A stretch of DNA of 64,000 bases from Hyphomonadaceae bacterium. GTDB lineage: Bacteria > Pseudomonadota > Alphaproteobacteria > Caulobacterales > Hyphomonadaceae. This document shows positions 8,932 to 17,320 of the stretch, piece after piece. A program made the position numbers and the translations under genes. Each line of letters starts with the position of its first letter. Within the stretch, counting starts at the first letter, position 1. The stretch spans positions 124,001-188,000 of the forward strand of contig JADKDU010000004.1 in the NCBI GenBank assembly GCA_016714495.1, written 5' to 3'. The notes below the pieces were generated by a model, which was given only the letters and a program-made list of their open reading frames with translations, searched no databases and was not told the DNA's origin.

Positions 8932-9819
8932 ATGGTTTCCACTGTCATGACAGCGCCAACCGCCACGCAAGGACGTGACGCCGCCGCACCGACCCGGCTG
9001 GCGCACACGATCGTCGTCGGCAACGAAAAGGGCGGGGCGGGCAAGTCGACCGTCGCCATGCACCTGTGCGTTGGCCTGCTACGCATGGGGATGACGGTCG
9101 GCGTGATGGACCTTGATGTCCGCCAGCGCTCGCTGGCCCGCTATATCGAGAACCGCTCGCGCTGGATCCGCAACACTGGCGCGCCGCTGCCCATGCCGGA
9201 GGTCGCGCGCATCGACGCCAGCCAGGCCCGCGATCTCGACGCTGCCGAAGCCGAGGAATCGAAGCATTTCGAGGAAAGCCTCAGGCGCCTTTCCGAAAAG
9301 TGCAATTTCATCATCATCGACGCGCCCGGCGGCGACACCTTCCTGTCGCGTACGGCTCATTCCGCAGCCGATACGTTGATCACGCCGCTGAACGACTCGT
9401 TCGTGGATTTCGATCTGCTGGGCGATGTCGATCCGCAGACATTGGAAGTGGCACGGCCCAGCTTCTACGCCGAACTTGTGTGGGAATGCCGTAAGCAGAA
9501 GGCCCAGCAGACGCGCAAGCCGATCGACTGGATTGTCATGCGCAACCGCATGTCGCCGCTGGATGCGCGCAATAAGCAGCGGGTTGGCGAGGCGTTGGAA
9601 AACCTTTCGCGCCGCGTCGGCTTTCGGATTGCGCCGGGGTTGTCGGAGCGGGTGATCTATCGCGAGCTGTTTCCGATGGGACTGAGCCTGCTGGACCTTA
9701 CCGACGCGGGTTCGGGTGTGGCCTTCACGATGAGCCATGTCGCCGCCCGTCAGGAGATCCGCGACCTGATGATCGTGCTGAAACTGCCAGGGCTCGAGGG
9801 CAAGGAAATCAGCTTCTAA
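8932..9819 (+). CDS. mipZ: Division-plane positioning ATPase MipZ
   Basis: A 295-residue ParA/MinD-superfamily ATPase with the deviant Walker A NEKGGAGKST at residues 31-40, DLDVRQRSLARY in the switch I region and IIIDAPGGD as Walker B. The WIRNTGAPLPMPEV segment is typical of MipZ rather than ParA. MipZ forms a gradient from ParB at the poles and inhibits FtsZ assembly, setting mid-cell division in alphaproteobacteria without Min. A second ATG (codon 6, 8947) is an alternative start. It is probably co-transcribed with the SPOR lipoprotein upstream. Confidence 0.93.
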   Translation: MVSTVMTAPTATQGRDAAAPTRLAHTIVVGNEKGGAGKSTVAMHLCVGLLRMGMTVGVMDLDVRQRSLARYIENRSRWIRNTGAPLPMPEVARIDASQARDLDAAEAEESKHFEESLRRLSEKCNFIIIDAPGGDTFLSRTAHSAADTLITPLNDSFVDFDLLGDVDPQTLEVARPSFYAELVWECRKQKAQQTRKPIDWIVMRNRMSPLDARNKQRVGEALENLSRRVGFRIAPGLSERVIYRELFPMGLSLLDLTDAGSGVAFTMSHVAARQEIRDLMIVLKLPGLEGKEISF

Positions 9820-9848
9820 GAGCGATTTTCCTGCGCTAGCATTGCTCA

Positions 9849-10187
9849 ATGGCAAAGGCGCCCGCGAAATCCCCAGTCAAAAAGCCGGCCAAAAAGGCCT
9901 TGGAAGGGCGCATCATTCAGGCGCTAAACGTCAATGCGCCGGGCAAGACCTATCCGCGCGACGCCGCGAAATACGAGGCGGCTCGCAAGGCTCTATTGAA
10001 GGTGTTGCCGAAAGCCGGGCCTGGCGTCACTCAGTCGGAGATGATGGCCTTGATGAAGCAGGCGCTGCCGGCCAGCAAATGGGGCACGACGCAGGGCTGG
10101 TGGGCCAAGACAGTCCAGCTCGATGCGGAAGCGCGCGGCGACGTCATCCGCGATGGCGGCAAACCGCTGCGCTGGAAACGGAAATAG
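9849..10187 (+). CDS. DUF6958-like basic small protein
   Basis: A 112-residue protein with a lysine/alanine/proline-rich N-terminal tail (residues 1-20) followed by a compact domain: GKTYPRDAAKYEAARKALL, then WGTTQGWWAKTVQLDAEARG. The GWW and VQLDxEARG pattern matches my recollection of the DUF6958 family, found in many proteobacteria and of unknown function. The basic tail could bind nucleic acid, which is speculation. It follows mipZ by 29 bases. Confidence 0.65.
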   Translation: MAKAPAKSPVKKPAKKALEGRIIQALNVNAPGKTYPRDAAKYEAARKALLKVLPKAGPGVTQSEMMALMKQALPASKWGTTQGWWAKTVQLDAEARGDVIRDGGKPLRWKRK

Positions 10188-10202
10188 CTGGAAAACCGAA
10201 GC

Positions 10203-11453
10203 CTATGGCGTGACGGGCAGGGCCAGTTGGTCCATCGACGCGGCCGTCGGGGCGGAGCCCGCGGCCACTTCGCTGGTGACCAGAATGGCGTCCCAAGCCG
10301 GAACGATCGCTTGCGAGGCGGTGACCGGCGTGGCGGCAAGTTCCGTCGTCGCCGGCGAAGCCTCGATCAGCGCGCCGATCGGGTCTTCAGCCTGATCCGC
10401 CGTTTCGCTGTCGCCTTCGGCCACTTCCTCGAAGGCTTCTTCGCCTTCCTCGGTGGTCGATTCGTCGAGTTCAGCGACCAGCGTCGGATCGGTTGAGGAA
10501 ACCAGCGCTGCGTCAGGCGTTTCTGGCTCGGTCAGCTTGCGGAGTTGGGCGAGGGCCAGGTCATCGGCCGAAGCGTTGCCGAGGTCGCCAAAGGCGATGC
10601 GGGCCCGCAGATCATTGTCGGCCACGAGCGTGCCATTGAGTTCCATGAAGGCCGCTTCAAGCAAGTCCGCCACGTGCTGGTCGCGCGAGCGGCCGGTCGT
10701 GCCGCCCATCATCACCGCGATCACCCGGCGGCCGTCCCGTTCAGCGGAGGCCATCAGGTTGTAGCCAGAAGCGTTGGTGAAGCCGGTCTTGATGCCGTCG
10801 ACGCCCTGAACTTTCTTGAGGAGTTCGTTGTGGTTGGCGTATTTCCGTTTCTTCCAGGTGAAGGAAGACAACGAGAAGTAATTGTAACGATCTTTGTGGT
10901 CGGCGTAGACGGCTTCGGCCAGTTTCGCCATGTCGCGGGCGGTGGTCACCTGCTTCTTGTCGGGCAGACCGGACGAGTTGCGGAAGGTGGTGGCCTCCAT
11001 GCCCAGGTCCTTGGCCTTGGCATTCATCTTGGTAACGAACTTGGCTTCGGTTCCGCCCAGCTTCTCGGCGAACACGATAGCGACGTCGTTGGCTGATTTG
11101 GTGACCAGGGCGCGAATCGCATCCTCGACCTTGATGGTCGTCCCGGCTTTCAGGCCCAGCTTGGACGGTTGGGCGCGCGAAGCAGCCTTGGACACGTTCA
11201 TCTTGTCGGAAAGCTTGAGTTTTCCGGCGTCCAGGGCGTCGAAAACGAGGTAAAGCGTCATGACCTTGGTAAGGGAGGCCGGGTGACGCACTTCATCGGC
11301 GTCACGGGCGTGCATCACTTGGTGGGTGTCCAGATCGATGACGATCGAGGCGTACTTGCCAGCCCAGGCCGGGGCCGAACTGAACAGGGCGAGCGCCAGA
11401 AACAGCGCCGCCTTACGGATCCAGGCGATCGGAGAGACCGTCTTCATACGCAA
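10203..11453 (-). CDS. D-alanyl-D-alanine carboxypeptidase (class A low-molecular-weight PBP)
   Basis: A 416-residue periplasmic serine peptidase of the S11 family. A signal peptide ends near AWA at residue 31. The three active-site motifs are intact: SLTK at 60-63, SAN at 120-122 and KTG at 222-224. It removes the terminal D-Ala from peptidoglycan pentapeptides. The C-terminal third (after about residue 290) is acidic and low in complexity, and I see no clear SPOR domain or amphipathic anchor. It is oriented opposite to mipZ and converges on the DUF6958-like gene. Confidence 0.9.
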   Translation of the reverse strand: MRMKTVSPIAWIRKAALFLALALFSSAPAWAGKYASIVIDLDTHQVMHARDADEVRHPASLTKVMTLYLVFDALDAGKLKLSDKMNVSKAASRAQPSKLGLKAGTTIKVEDAIRALVTKSANDVAIVFAEKLGGTEAKFVTKMNAKAKDLGMEATTFRNSSGLPDKKQVTTARDMAKLAEAVYADHKDRYNYFSLSSFTWKKRKYANHNELLKKVQGVDGIKTGFTNASGYNLMASAERDGRRVIAVMMGGTTGRSRDQHVADLLEAAFMELNGTLVADNDLRARIAFGDLGNASADDLALAQLRKLTEPETPDAALVSSTDPTLVAELDESTTEEGEEAFEEVAEGDSETADQAEDPIGALIEASPATTELAATPVTASQAIVPAWDAILVTSEVAAGSAPTAASMDQLALPVTP

Positions 11454-11870
11454 GGGATTCCTCTATCAGAAGTACATACAAAGACGAGATTGAGGGTCCA
11501 ATGGCGACCTTACCCAATCTTTAAGTGACGTCACCCCTGTTCTGCAGAGTCTCGCGATTTTCTTCCCGCCTGCCCATATTTGGGTCTGCTTCCACCCAAT
11601 TAGAGCGGTGCTTCGCTTAATCTTGCATGAACCATGCGAGGTTCTCGCAGTGCGGTTCCAGGGAAGCTTCACCCGCTTAACCATGAGCCCGGACTTTGTG
11701 CAAACCATGGCAAGCGCTGCGGAATGATGCTTCCGGACCGGCCGCTCCCAACTGTTAGATGGGGTGGCCCTTTCAACCCGCTCGCGGATCAATATCTAAT
11801 GGTGAGCAGATAGCTGTTAACTCACCTCAACCACGCTTAGGCTGTTCCTAAAGGATCCGGCTAGGAACCA
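11454..11870. other. Intergenic region between the divergent carboxypeptidase and clpS genes
   Basis: These 417 bases hold no convincing gene; a 108-codon reverse frame at 11466-11792 has atypical composition and no family resemblance. A 10-base palindrome, GTGACGTCAC, lies at 11525-11534, about 70 bases upstream of the carboxypeptidase start. TTAA-containing stretches occur at 11619-11623 and 11817-11821. Promoters for both flanking genes must be here, but I cannot place them with confidence. Confidence 0.5.
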
Positions 11871-12398
11871 ATGACTGAGAAGCGCCCCCCCACCCCCGGT
11901 ACGGCAAAGGAGCTCGGCGTCCAGACGCGGAGCAAGCCCAAGCCCAAGAAGCCGTCCATGTACCGGGTGCTTCTGCTCAACGACGACTACACGCCCATGG
12001 AGTTCGTGGTCCTCGTCCTCGAGCACTTCTTCAACAAGTCGCGCGAAGAGGCGACGCGGATCATGCTCCACGTCCACAACTACGGCGTGGGGGTCTGCGG
12101 CGTGTTTCCGACGAATTATCTCGACAATGACTGCGCCTCCTTCGTCGTGGAGGATGGAGGCGCAGGTGCACCCGACTGCTGCATTCCAGCGCGTCGTCCA
12201 GCGCGCGGTTCTTCACGTCGAGTCGTCGTCGAAGGACGAAGTCACCGGCGCGAACGTGCTCGTCTCGATCTTCGCCGAACGCGACAGTCACGCCGCCTAT
12301 TTCCTGCAAGAGCAGGACATGACGCGTTACGACGCGGTGAACTACATATCGCACGGCGTGGCCAAGAAACCGGGCATGTCGAAGCCGAAGCCCGTTGA
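11871..12398 (+). CDS. clpS: ClpS adaptor, truncated and read into the clpA N-domain
   Basis: Codons 1-80 (11871-12110) are a normal alphaproteobacterial ClpS: VLLLNDDYTPMEFVV with the substrate-binding Asn-Asp pair, then HVHNYGVGVCGVFP. The last 25 or so residues of ClpS are missing. Instead the same frame runs into NYLDNDCASFVVEDGG, which resembles ClpA around residue 60, until the frame is lost near 12171. Codons after that are out-of-frame clpA. Normally ClpS ends, a short spacer follows and ClpA starts afresh, so this looks like a deletion joining the two genes. An assembly collapse would look the same. Confidence 0.6.
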   Translation: MTEKRPPTPGTAKELGVQTRSKPKPKKPSMYRVLLLNDDYTPMEFVVLVLEHFFNKSREEATRIMLHVHNYGVGVCGVFPTNYLDNDCASFVVEDGGAGAPDCCIPARRPARGSSRRVVVEGRSHRRERARLDLRRTRQSRRLFPARAGHDALRRGELHIARRGQETGHVEAEAR

Positions 12399-14241
12399 AG
12401 GAGCCGGTGAGAAAGAAGAAGACGCAACCAAGCCGGTCGGCGAGGCGCTGGGCGCCTATTGCGTCGACCTCAACCAGAAGGCCCGCGAGGGCAAGACGGA
12501 CCCGCTCATCGGTCGCCACGCGGAAGTCGAGCGCGCGATCCAGGTTCTTTGCCGCCGCCGCAAGAACAACCCGCTGCTGGTGGGTGATCCGGGCGTCGGC
12601 AAGACGGCCATCGCTGAAGGCCTCGCGAAGAAGATCGTCGATGGCGAAGCTCCGTCGATCCTGGCCGACGCCGTCATCTACTCGCTCGACATGGGCGCGC
12701 TGCTGGCCGGCACCCGCTATCGCGGCGACTTCGAAGAGCGTCTGAAAGCCGTCGTGAAGGAACTGGAGGAGCAGCCCAAGGCGGTCCTCTTCATCGACGA
12801 GATCCACACCGTGATCGGCGCCGGCGCCACGTCCGGCGGCGCGATGGATGCGTCCAACCTGCTGAAGCCCGCGCTCCAGTCGGGCCAGCTCCGCTGCATG
12901 GGCTCCACCACTTACAAGGAATACCGCCAGCACTTCGAGAAGGATCGCGCGCTCGCCCGCCGCTTCCAGAAGATCGACGTTGTCGAGCCGACGGTCGAAG
13001 ACACGATCAAGATCGTGATGGGCCTCAAGCCCTATTTCGAGGAGTTCCACGGCCTGAAGTACACGAACGAGGCCATCCGCACCGCGGTTGATCTCTCGGC
13101 GCGCTACATCACGGACCGTAAGCTGCCCGACAAGGCGATCGATGTAATCGACGAAGCCGGCGCTGCGCAGTGGCTCCTGCCGGAAAACAAGCGCCGCAAG
13201 CAGATCGGCGCCCGCGAGGTCGAGGTCGTCATCTCCAAGATGGCCCGCATCCCCGCCAAGCAGGTCTCGAAGTCGGACGCCGAGCAGCTCAAGTCGCTCG
13301 AAGCGGATCTCAAGCGCGTGGTCTTCGGTCAGGACAATGCCATCAAGGCGCTTGCCACCGCGATCAAGCTGGCGCGTGCAGGCCTGCGCGAACCGAACAA
13401 GCCCATCGGCTGCTACCTGTTCTCCGGCCCCACGGGCGTCGGCAAGACGGAAGTCGCCAAGCAGCTCGGCTCCATTCTCGGCGTTGAGATGCTGCGTTTC
13501 GACATGTCGGAATACATGGAGCGCCATACGGTTTCGCGTCTCATCGGCGCGCCTCCGGGCTATGTCGGCTTCGACCAAGGCGGTCTGCTGACCGATGGCG
13601 TCGACCAGCATCCGCACTGCGTGCTGCTGCTCGACGAGATCGAGAAGGCGCACCCGGACCTGTTCAACATCCTGCTGCAGGTGATGGACAATGGCACGCT
13701 GACCGACTCGAACGGCAAGAAGGTCGACTTCAGGAACGTGATCCTCATCATGACCACGAACGCTGGCGCGTCTGATGCTGCAAAAGAGTCGATCGGCTTC
13801 GGACGCGGCAAGCGCGAAGACGAGAATGAAGAGGCCATAAAACGCCTGTTCACGCCCGAATTCCGCAACCGTCTCGACGCGACCATCCCTTTTGCTGGCC
13901 TCAGTCAGGAGATCATCGAGATGGTCGTCGACAAGTTCATCCTTCAGCTGGAAACCCAACTGGCGGATCGCAACGTCACGATCGCGCTCACGCCAAAAGC
14001 CCGCAAGTGGCTGGCCGTTCGCGGTTACGACGAAGCGTTTGGCGCGCGTCCTCTCGGCAGGCTCATCCAGGAGCACGTGAAGAAACCAATGGCAGACGAG
14101 CTTCTCTTTGGTTCCCTCCAGAAGGGCGGCGGCGTGAAGATCGACATCGACAAGAACGACCCCGACAAGCTGTCGTTCAAGTTCGTCGAAAATCCGAAGC
14201 CGACACAGAAAGAAAAGCCCGAACCGGAAACGGTAGAGTAG
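12127..14241 (+). CDS. clpA: ATP-dependent Clp protease ATPase subunit ClpA, N-domain truncated
   Basis: Both AAA+ modules are complete: first Walker A GDPGVGKTA near codon 153, second GPTGVGKTE near codon 433, with ALFDEIEKAHPDLFN-like Walker B and an arginine-rich sensor region, ending in an acidic tail. ClpA unfolds substrates for ClpP. The first 10-15 codons here (TAPPSSWRM) are a wrong-frame artefact; the recognisable protein begins at PTAAFQRVVQRA (12172), corresponding to about residue 70 of typical ClpA. The missing half-N-domain is where ClpS docks. Removing one C from CCC at 12171-12173 would place clpA in frame with the clpS segment. Confidence 0.85.
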   Translation: MTAPPSSWRMEAQVHPTAAFQRVVQRAVLHVESSSKDEVTGANVLVSIFAERDSHAAYFLQEQDMTRYDAVNYISHGVAKKPGMSKPKPVEGAGEKEEDATKPVGEALGAYCVDLNQKAREGKTDPLIGRHAEVERAIQVLCRRRKNNPLLVGDPGVGKTAIAEGLAKKIVDGEAPSILADAVIYSLDMGALLAGTRYRGDFEERLKAVVKELEEQPKAVLFIDEIHTVIGAGATSGGAMDASNLLKPALQSGQLRCMGSTTYKEYRQHFEKDRALARRFQKIDVVEPTVEDTIKIVMGLKPYFEEFHGLKYTNEAIRTAVDLSARYITDRKLPDKAIDVIDEAGAAQWLLPENKRRKQIGAREVEVVISKMARIPAKQVSKSDAEQLKSLEADLKRVVFGQDNAIKALATAIKLARAGLREPNKPIGCYLFSGPTGVGKTEVAKQLGSILGVEMLRFDMSEYMERHTVSRLIGAPPGYVGFDQGGLLTDGVDQHPHCVLLLDEIEKAHPDLFNILLQVMDNGTLTDSNGKKVDFRNVILIMTTNAGASDAAKESIGFGRGKREDENEEAIKRLFTPEFRNRLDATIPFAGLSQEIIEMVVDKFILQLETQLADRNVTIALTPKARKWLAVRGYDEAFGARPLGRLIQEHVKKPMADELLFGSLQKGGGVKIDIDKNDPDKLSFKFVENPKPTQKEKPEPETVE

Positions 14242-14260
14242 GGCGATCTACAGAATGCAG

Positions 14261-14290
14261 AAGGGCGGTTCGATCGAGCCGCCCTTTTTG
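14261..14290 (+). terminator. Rho-independent terminator after clpA
   Basis: The arms AAGGGCGG (14261-14268) and CCGCCCTT (14279-14286) form a perfect 8-base stem, extendable through the loop, followed by a T-run (TTTTTG). It lies 20 bases after the clpA stop and ends the clpS-clpA transcript. Confidence 0.85.
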
Positions 14291-14310
14291 TTTGTAGCGG
14301 CGCTGACCGG

Positions 14311-14901
14311 CTATGGCTCCGGTGTCGCGCCGTTCGGGTCCACGACCGCGCCAACCTGAGTGGGCCAGACAACGGGGAAGGGCGGGCCTTTGCGGTCAGG
14401 CGTCGTGCAATCCTGCCAGCGCAGTTCCTGCAGCACGAAGCGCTGGCCGTCCCAGTGGTATGTTCCTTCCGATCCGCACGATCCATCTTCCGAGCTCTTG
14501 TGGAACGTCGTCAGCATCTCGTTGCCGGCGTCCAGCTCCGCCATGCTGGCCTGGTTCGTCGCGACCCATCCATCCGCGGCGTAGTCGGGAAGCGATTGCA
14601 GTTCCAGAGCGTCGGAGGCGCGTACGGCGAACAGGCGATGCGTGTTCGCATTGCAAGCCAGCATCACGATCGCGCCGCTCTGCATGCCGACGACTTTCGA
14701 CTCGATCTCCGCCCCTTCCGGCTTCACACATCCGCCGATTGCATCGCTGATCGCCTGCGCTGACGTGATCAGGGCGGCGTCGCCCTCGAGCGATCCTGCG
14801 GATGTCGCTGCTGCAGCGCCCGTCGGCTCGCCTCCGCATCCGGCCAAGGCCAAGGCGGCGCTCAAGCCGGCCGCTAGTGCGGTGATCGAACCCAGTTGCA
14901 T
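14311..14901 (-). CDS. Lipoprotein with DUF1176-like C-terminus
   Basis: The 196-residue protein starts with a signal sequence and the lipobox ALAGC, giving lipidation at about Cys 22. The C-terminal part, CGSEGTYHWDGQRFVL, then the CTTPDRKGPPFPVVWPT stretch, resembles the end of DUF1176 proteins, where a Cys-Gly-Ser and a Trp-Pro segment are typical. It is probably a periplasm-facing outer-membrane lipoprotein. Function unknown. It converges on the clpA terminator. Confidence 0.65.
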   Translation of the reverse strand: MQLGSITALAAGLSAALALAGCGGEPTGAAAATSAGSLEGDAALITSAQAISDAIGGCVKPEGAEIESKVVGMQSGAIVMLACNANTHRLFAVRASDALELQSLPDYAADGWVATNQASMAELDAGNEMLTTFHKSSEDGSCGSEGTYHWDGQRFVLQELRWQDCTTPDRKGPPFPVVWPTQVGAVVDPNGATPEP

Positions 14902-14994
14902 TCACGTCCTCCGCGTGCAGGGCGGCAGTGATGACTAAACATTACTGCAAATCAATGGCCGTCAGGCGCGCAAAATGCAGCAGGCGTATCGCTG

Positions 14995-15495
14995 CTACCA
15001 AAGCTCGCTGCGCGCTGCGCCTGCGAAAAGCTCGTCCAGCCGGCGCTGTGTGCCTTTGGAAACGCCTTCCGGGAGTGTCTGCGGGTCGAAGAACGCCACT
15101 TCCGCGATCTCGCCCTTTTGGGTAGCTTGGCCCTGCGTCCAGGTCGTTATCCGGTATACAAGCACATGGTCGTTCGGGAAGAACGCGTGATTGGCGTGGA
15201 TCGAAATCAAGTCCATCGCTTCGGGCGCGGACCTGATTCCCGCTTCTTCCTCTAGCTCGCGTGTTAGGGCCAACGCACAGGTTTCGCCCTTTTCAACGCC
15301 TCCACCGGGGAAATGCCAGCCCGGCGTGTAGGTATGTCGCAGCAGAAGGACATGGCCCTTCGCATCCACAACCACGCCGCGAACGCCCAGCGTGGCCGAC
15401 CGACTCATGCGCCAGTAGCTCTGGAAGACACGGTCGCGAAAGGTTGGCTTTCTCAAGGGGTAGGAGCCTTGCAGGAGATGGTCTAGGACAGGCAT
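14995..15495 (-). CDS. Nudix hydrolase
   Basis: The 166-residue cytoplasmic protein has a full Nudix box, GGGVEKGET then RELEEEAGI, around residues 69-91, following the usual GWHFPGG. Nudix enzymes cleave nucleoside diphosphates linked to other moieties; the substrate cannot be predicted. Its ATG (15493-15495) is 34 bases from the divergent small gene at 15530, so both promoters share that short gap or overlap the coding regions. Confidence 0.85.
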   Translation of the reverse strand: MPVLDHLLQGSYPLRKPTFRDRVFQSYWRMSRSATLGVRGVVVDAKGHVLLLRHTYTPGWHFPGGGVEKGETCALALTRELEEEAGIRSAPEAMDLISIHANHAFFPNDHVLVYRITTWTQGQATQKGEIAEVAFFDPQTLPEGVSKGTQRRLDELFAGAARSELW

Positions 15496-15529
15496 AGACG
15501 CACTAACGAGAAGTCTGAAGGAGAATACC

Positions 15530-15610
15530 GTGGCGGCTGTCTACGCAATTCTGGCTGTTGTAGCCGTGTTCAGCATTTTGAACCTCATCGAATACCGCCG
15601 CATCGACTAA
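15530..15610 (+). CDS. 26-residue single-helix membrane protein
   Basis: A GTG-started frame of 26 codons. AGGAG at 15519-15523 sits six bases before the GTG, an ideal ribosome binding site. The product is one hydrophobic helix (VYAILAVVAVFSILNLI) followed by EYRRID, so a single-pass micro-membrane protein with a charged C-terminus is expected. It is too short for standard gene finders. The next gene, a cation antiporter, starts 42 bases later on the same strand, suggesting co-transcription. Confidence 0.55.
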   Translation: MAAVYAILAVVAVFSILNLIEYRRID

Positions 15611-15652
15611 GCTCGCCTGACGCAGGGCTGATTGCAGGGGGAGGCAACAGGC

Positions 15653-16657
15653 ATGACGGCCTCGATCGTATTCCTCGTCATCGGCTTTGCGGTCCTTCTC
15701 TATTCGGGGGACTGCCTTGTTCGCGGCGCGCTTGCGGCCGCCTACAAGTCGAACGTGTCTCCGCTGCTAGTCGGGATCGTAATTGTCGGTTTCGGCACGT
15801 CTATGCCGGAATTCCTGATCGGGGTGCAGGCGGCTTCCTCGGGCTATTCGGGCCTCGCCCACGGCAACATCATCGGCTCGAACATCGCCAACATCTTCCT
15901 GGTGCTGGCGCTGCCTGCCTTGATCTTCCCCATTGCGACCGATGCTCATCGCATGCGGATCACGGCCTTTTTCATGCTGTGCTGCACGGCGGCGTGGATC
16001 GGCGTCACCATGTTCTTCGGTCTCACGCAGATTGTGGGCATGGTCTTCCTGGTCATTCTCGCCATCTACGCCGTGCTCGCCTGGATGATCGACCGCGAGG
16101 ACAGGACGGAGGATACCAAGGAAGAAATCGCGATCATGAATACGCCGGCATGGCGCATGACCATGCTGATCCTGATCGGCCTGATCGGTCTGCCGCTTGG
16201 CGCCCGCTTCCTCGTTGATGGCGGCATCACGCTCGGTAAGGAGCTTAACGCCAGCGAACGCATTGTCGGTCTCACTCTGTTGGCCTTCGGATCGTCCCTG
16301 CCGGAGCTGGGCGCCGCCGTCGCCGCAGCGATGCGTAAGCAGAGCGATGTCGCCATGGGCAACATCATCGGCGCGTGCATTTTCAACATTCTCGGCGTCG
16401 GCGGCGTCGTTGGCGTTCTCGGCCCTCGCGAGATGCTGAGCCCGGAATTCACAGCCTTCAGCAACTGGGCCATGGCGCTTGCCGCCATCCTCGTGACGCT
16501 GGTGATCTTCGCCAAGCGCCGTGTCGGCGTGGCGACGGGGATCATCTTCCTCGCGCTTTACGGAACCTACCTGCTGGGGCTGGTGAACAACTGGTCGTTC
16601 GAGGGCGTGGGCGACATGATTATTGTCCCGTCCGCCCAGACACCCATCCCCGACTGA
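15653..16657 (+). CDS. Calcium/sodium antiporter (CaCA family, YrbG-like)
   Basis: The 334-residue protein has ten hydrophobic helices arranged as two inverted repeats. Each repeat carries the alpha-repeat signature of the Ca2+/cation antiporter family: VGFGTSMPEFLIG with GNIIGSNIANI, and LAFGSSLPELGAA with GNIIGACIFNI. These acidic residues bind the cation in the known family. ATG 15653 is preferred over the TTG at 15632 because GGGGGAGG lies ten bases upstream. The stop abuts the sixA stop on the opposite strand. Confidence 0.9.
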   Translation: MTASIVFLVIGFAVLLYSGDCLVRGALAAAYKSNVSPLLVGIVIVGFGTSMPEFLIGVQAASSGYSGLAHGNIIGSNIANIFLVLALPALIFPIATDAHRMRITAFFMLCCTAAWIGVTMFFGLTQIVGMVFLVILAIYAVLAWMIDREDRTEDTKEEIAIMNTPAWRMTMLILIGLIGLPLGARFLVDGGITLGKELNASERIVGLTLLAFGSSLPELGAAVAAAMRKQSDVAMGNIIGACIFNILGVGGVVGVLGPREMLSPEFTAFSNWAMALAAILVTLVIFAKRRVGVATGIIFLALYGTYLLGLVNNWSFEGVGDMIIVPSAQTPIPD

Positions 16658-17146
16658 TCAGTCGGAAATCGTCTTCGGCGTCACGAAGGCCTGCAGCTTC
16701 CAGGACGAGTCCGCATCCTTGCGCGCAAACACAGCTCCGGCGCAGGTGGGGAATTTCGCGCGAAGCTTCGTTTCCAGCGCGTTATTCCGATGCGCCAGCC
16801 GGCTCGCCAGTTCATGCAGGCCGGGATTGTGCGCGACGATCATCACGCGCTCGGCGCCAGCCTTCTCGGCTTCCGTCGCCACCGCCTCCGACGGGCTCAG
16901 ATAAAGCGACTTCAGGAAACGCACCTCAGCCTTCGGAAATGCCGGGCTGACCAGCGCCCACGTCTCACGCGTGCGCTTTGCATCTGACACCAGCACGATT
17001 TGCGGATCCGCTCCGGCCTCGACGAGCGCCTGCGCCACCGCCGGCGCATCCTCCAGGCCGCGCGCCGCCAAAGGACGGTCGTAGTCCTCTCCCGTAGCCG
17101 CATCGACAGCGGCCTTGGCGTGGCGAAGAAGAACAAGCTGGCGCAT
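16658..17146 (-). CDS. SixA-type histidine phosphatase
   Basis: From ATG 17146 the protein is 162 residues and begins MRQLVLLRHAKAA, the RHG-type phosphatase motif with the phospho-accepting histidine at residue 9. A second conserved histidine is in VMIVAHNPGLHEL. SixA-family enzymes remove phosphate from phosphohistidine, for instance on histidine phosphotransfer domains or the nitrogen PTS. ATG 17158 is an equally possible start, and the frame itself extends to 17215. Confidence 0.85.
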   Translation of the reverse strand: MRQLVLLRHAKAAVDAATGEDYDRPLAARGLEDAPAVAQALVEAGADPQIVLVSDAKRTRETWALVSPAFPKAEVRFLKSLYLSPSEAVATEAEKAGAERVMIVAHNPGLHELASRLAHRNNALETKLRAKFPTCAGAVFARKDADSSWKLQAFVTPKTISD

Positions 17147-17320
17147 CGGTCCCGACATTTCCCGCAGCCACCTCTGCCGCAAACTCCTTAGCTTTGCCAA
17201 GGGCATAGCGTCCAAACACGACGTTACCGTGGCGTCGCCGCCTCCAATTTAACCTTGCAGCCCTCTTGTGCGCTGCAATATGATGACCATCATACAAAAG
17301 GCAACCAGGAGGATTCGCAA

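Noticed and set aside
12061..14076. Long 671-codon reverse frame opposite clpA
   Set aside because: It is an antisense shadow of a highly conserved GC-rich gene; its composition is arginine/aspartate/valine-rich and it has no family resemblance.
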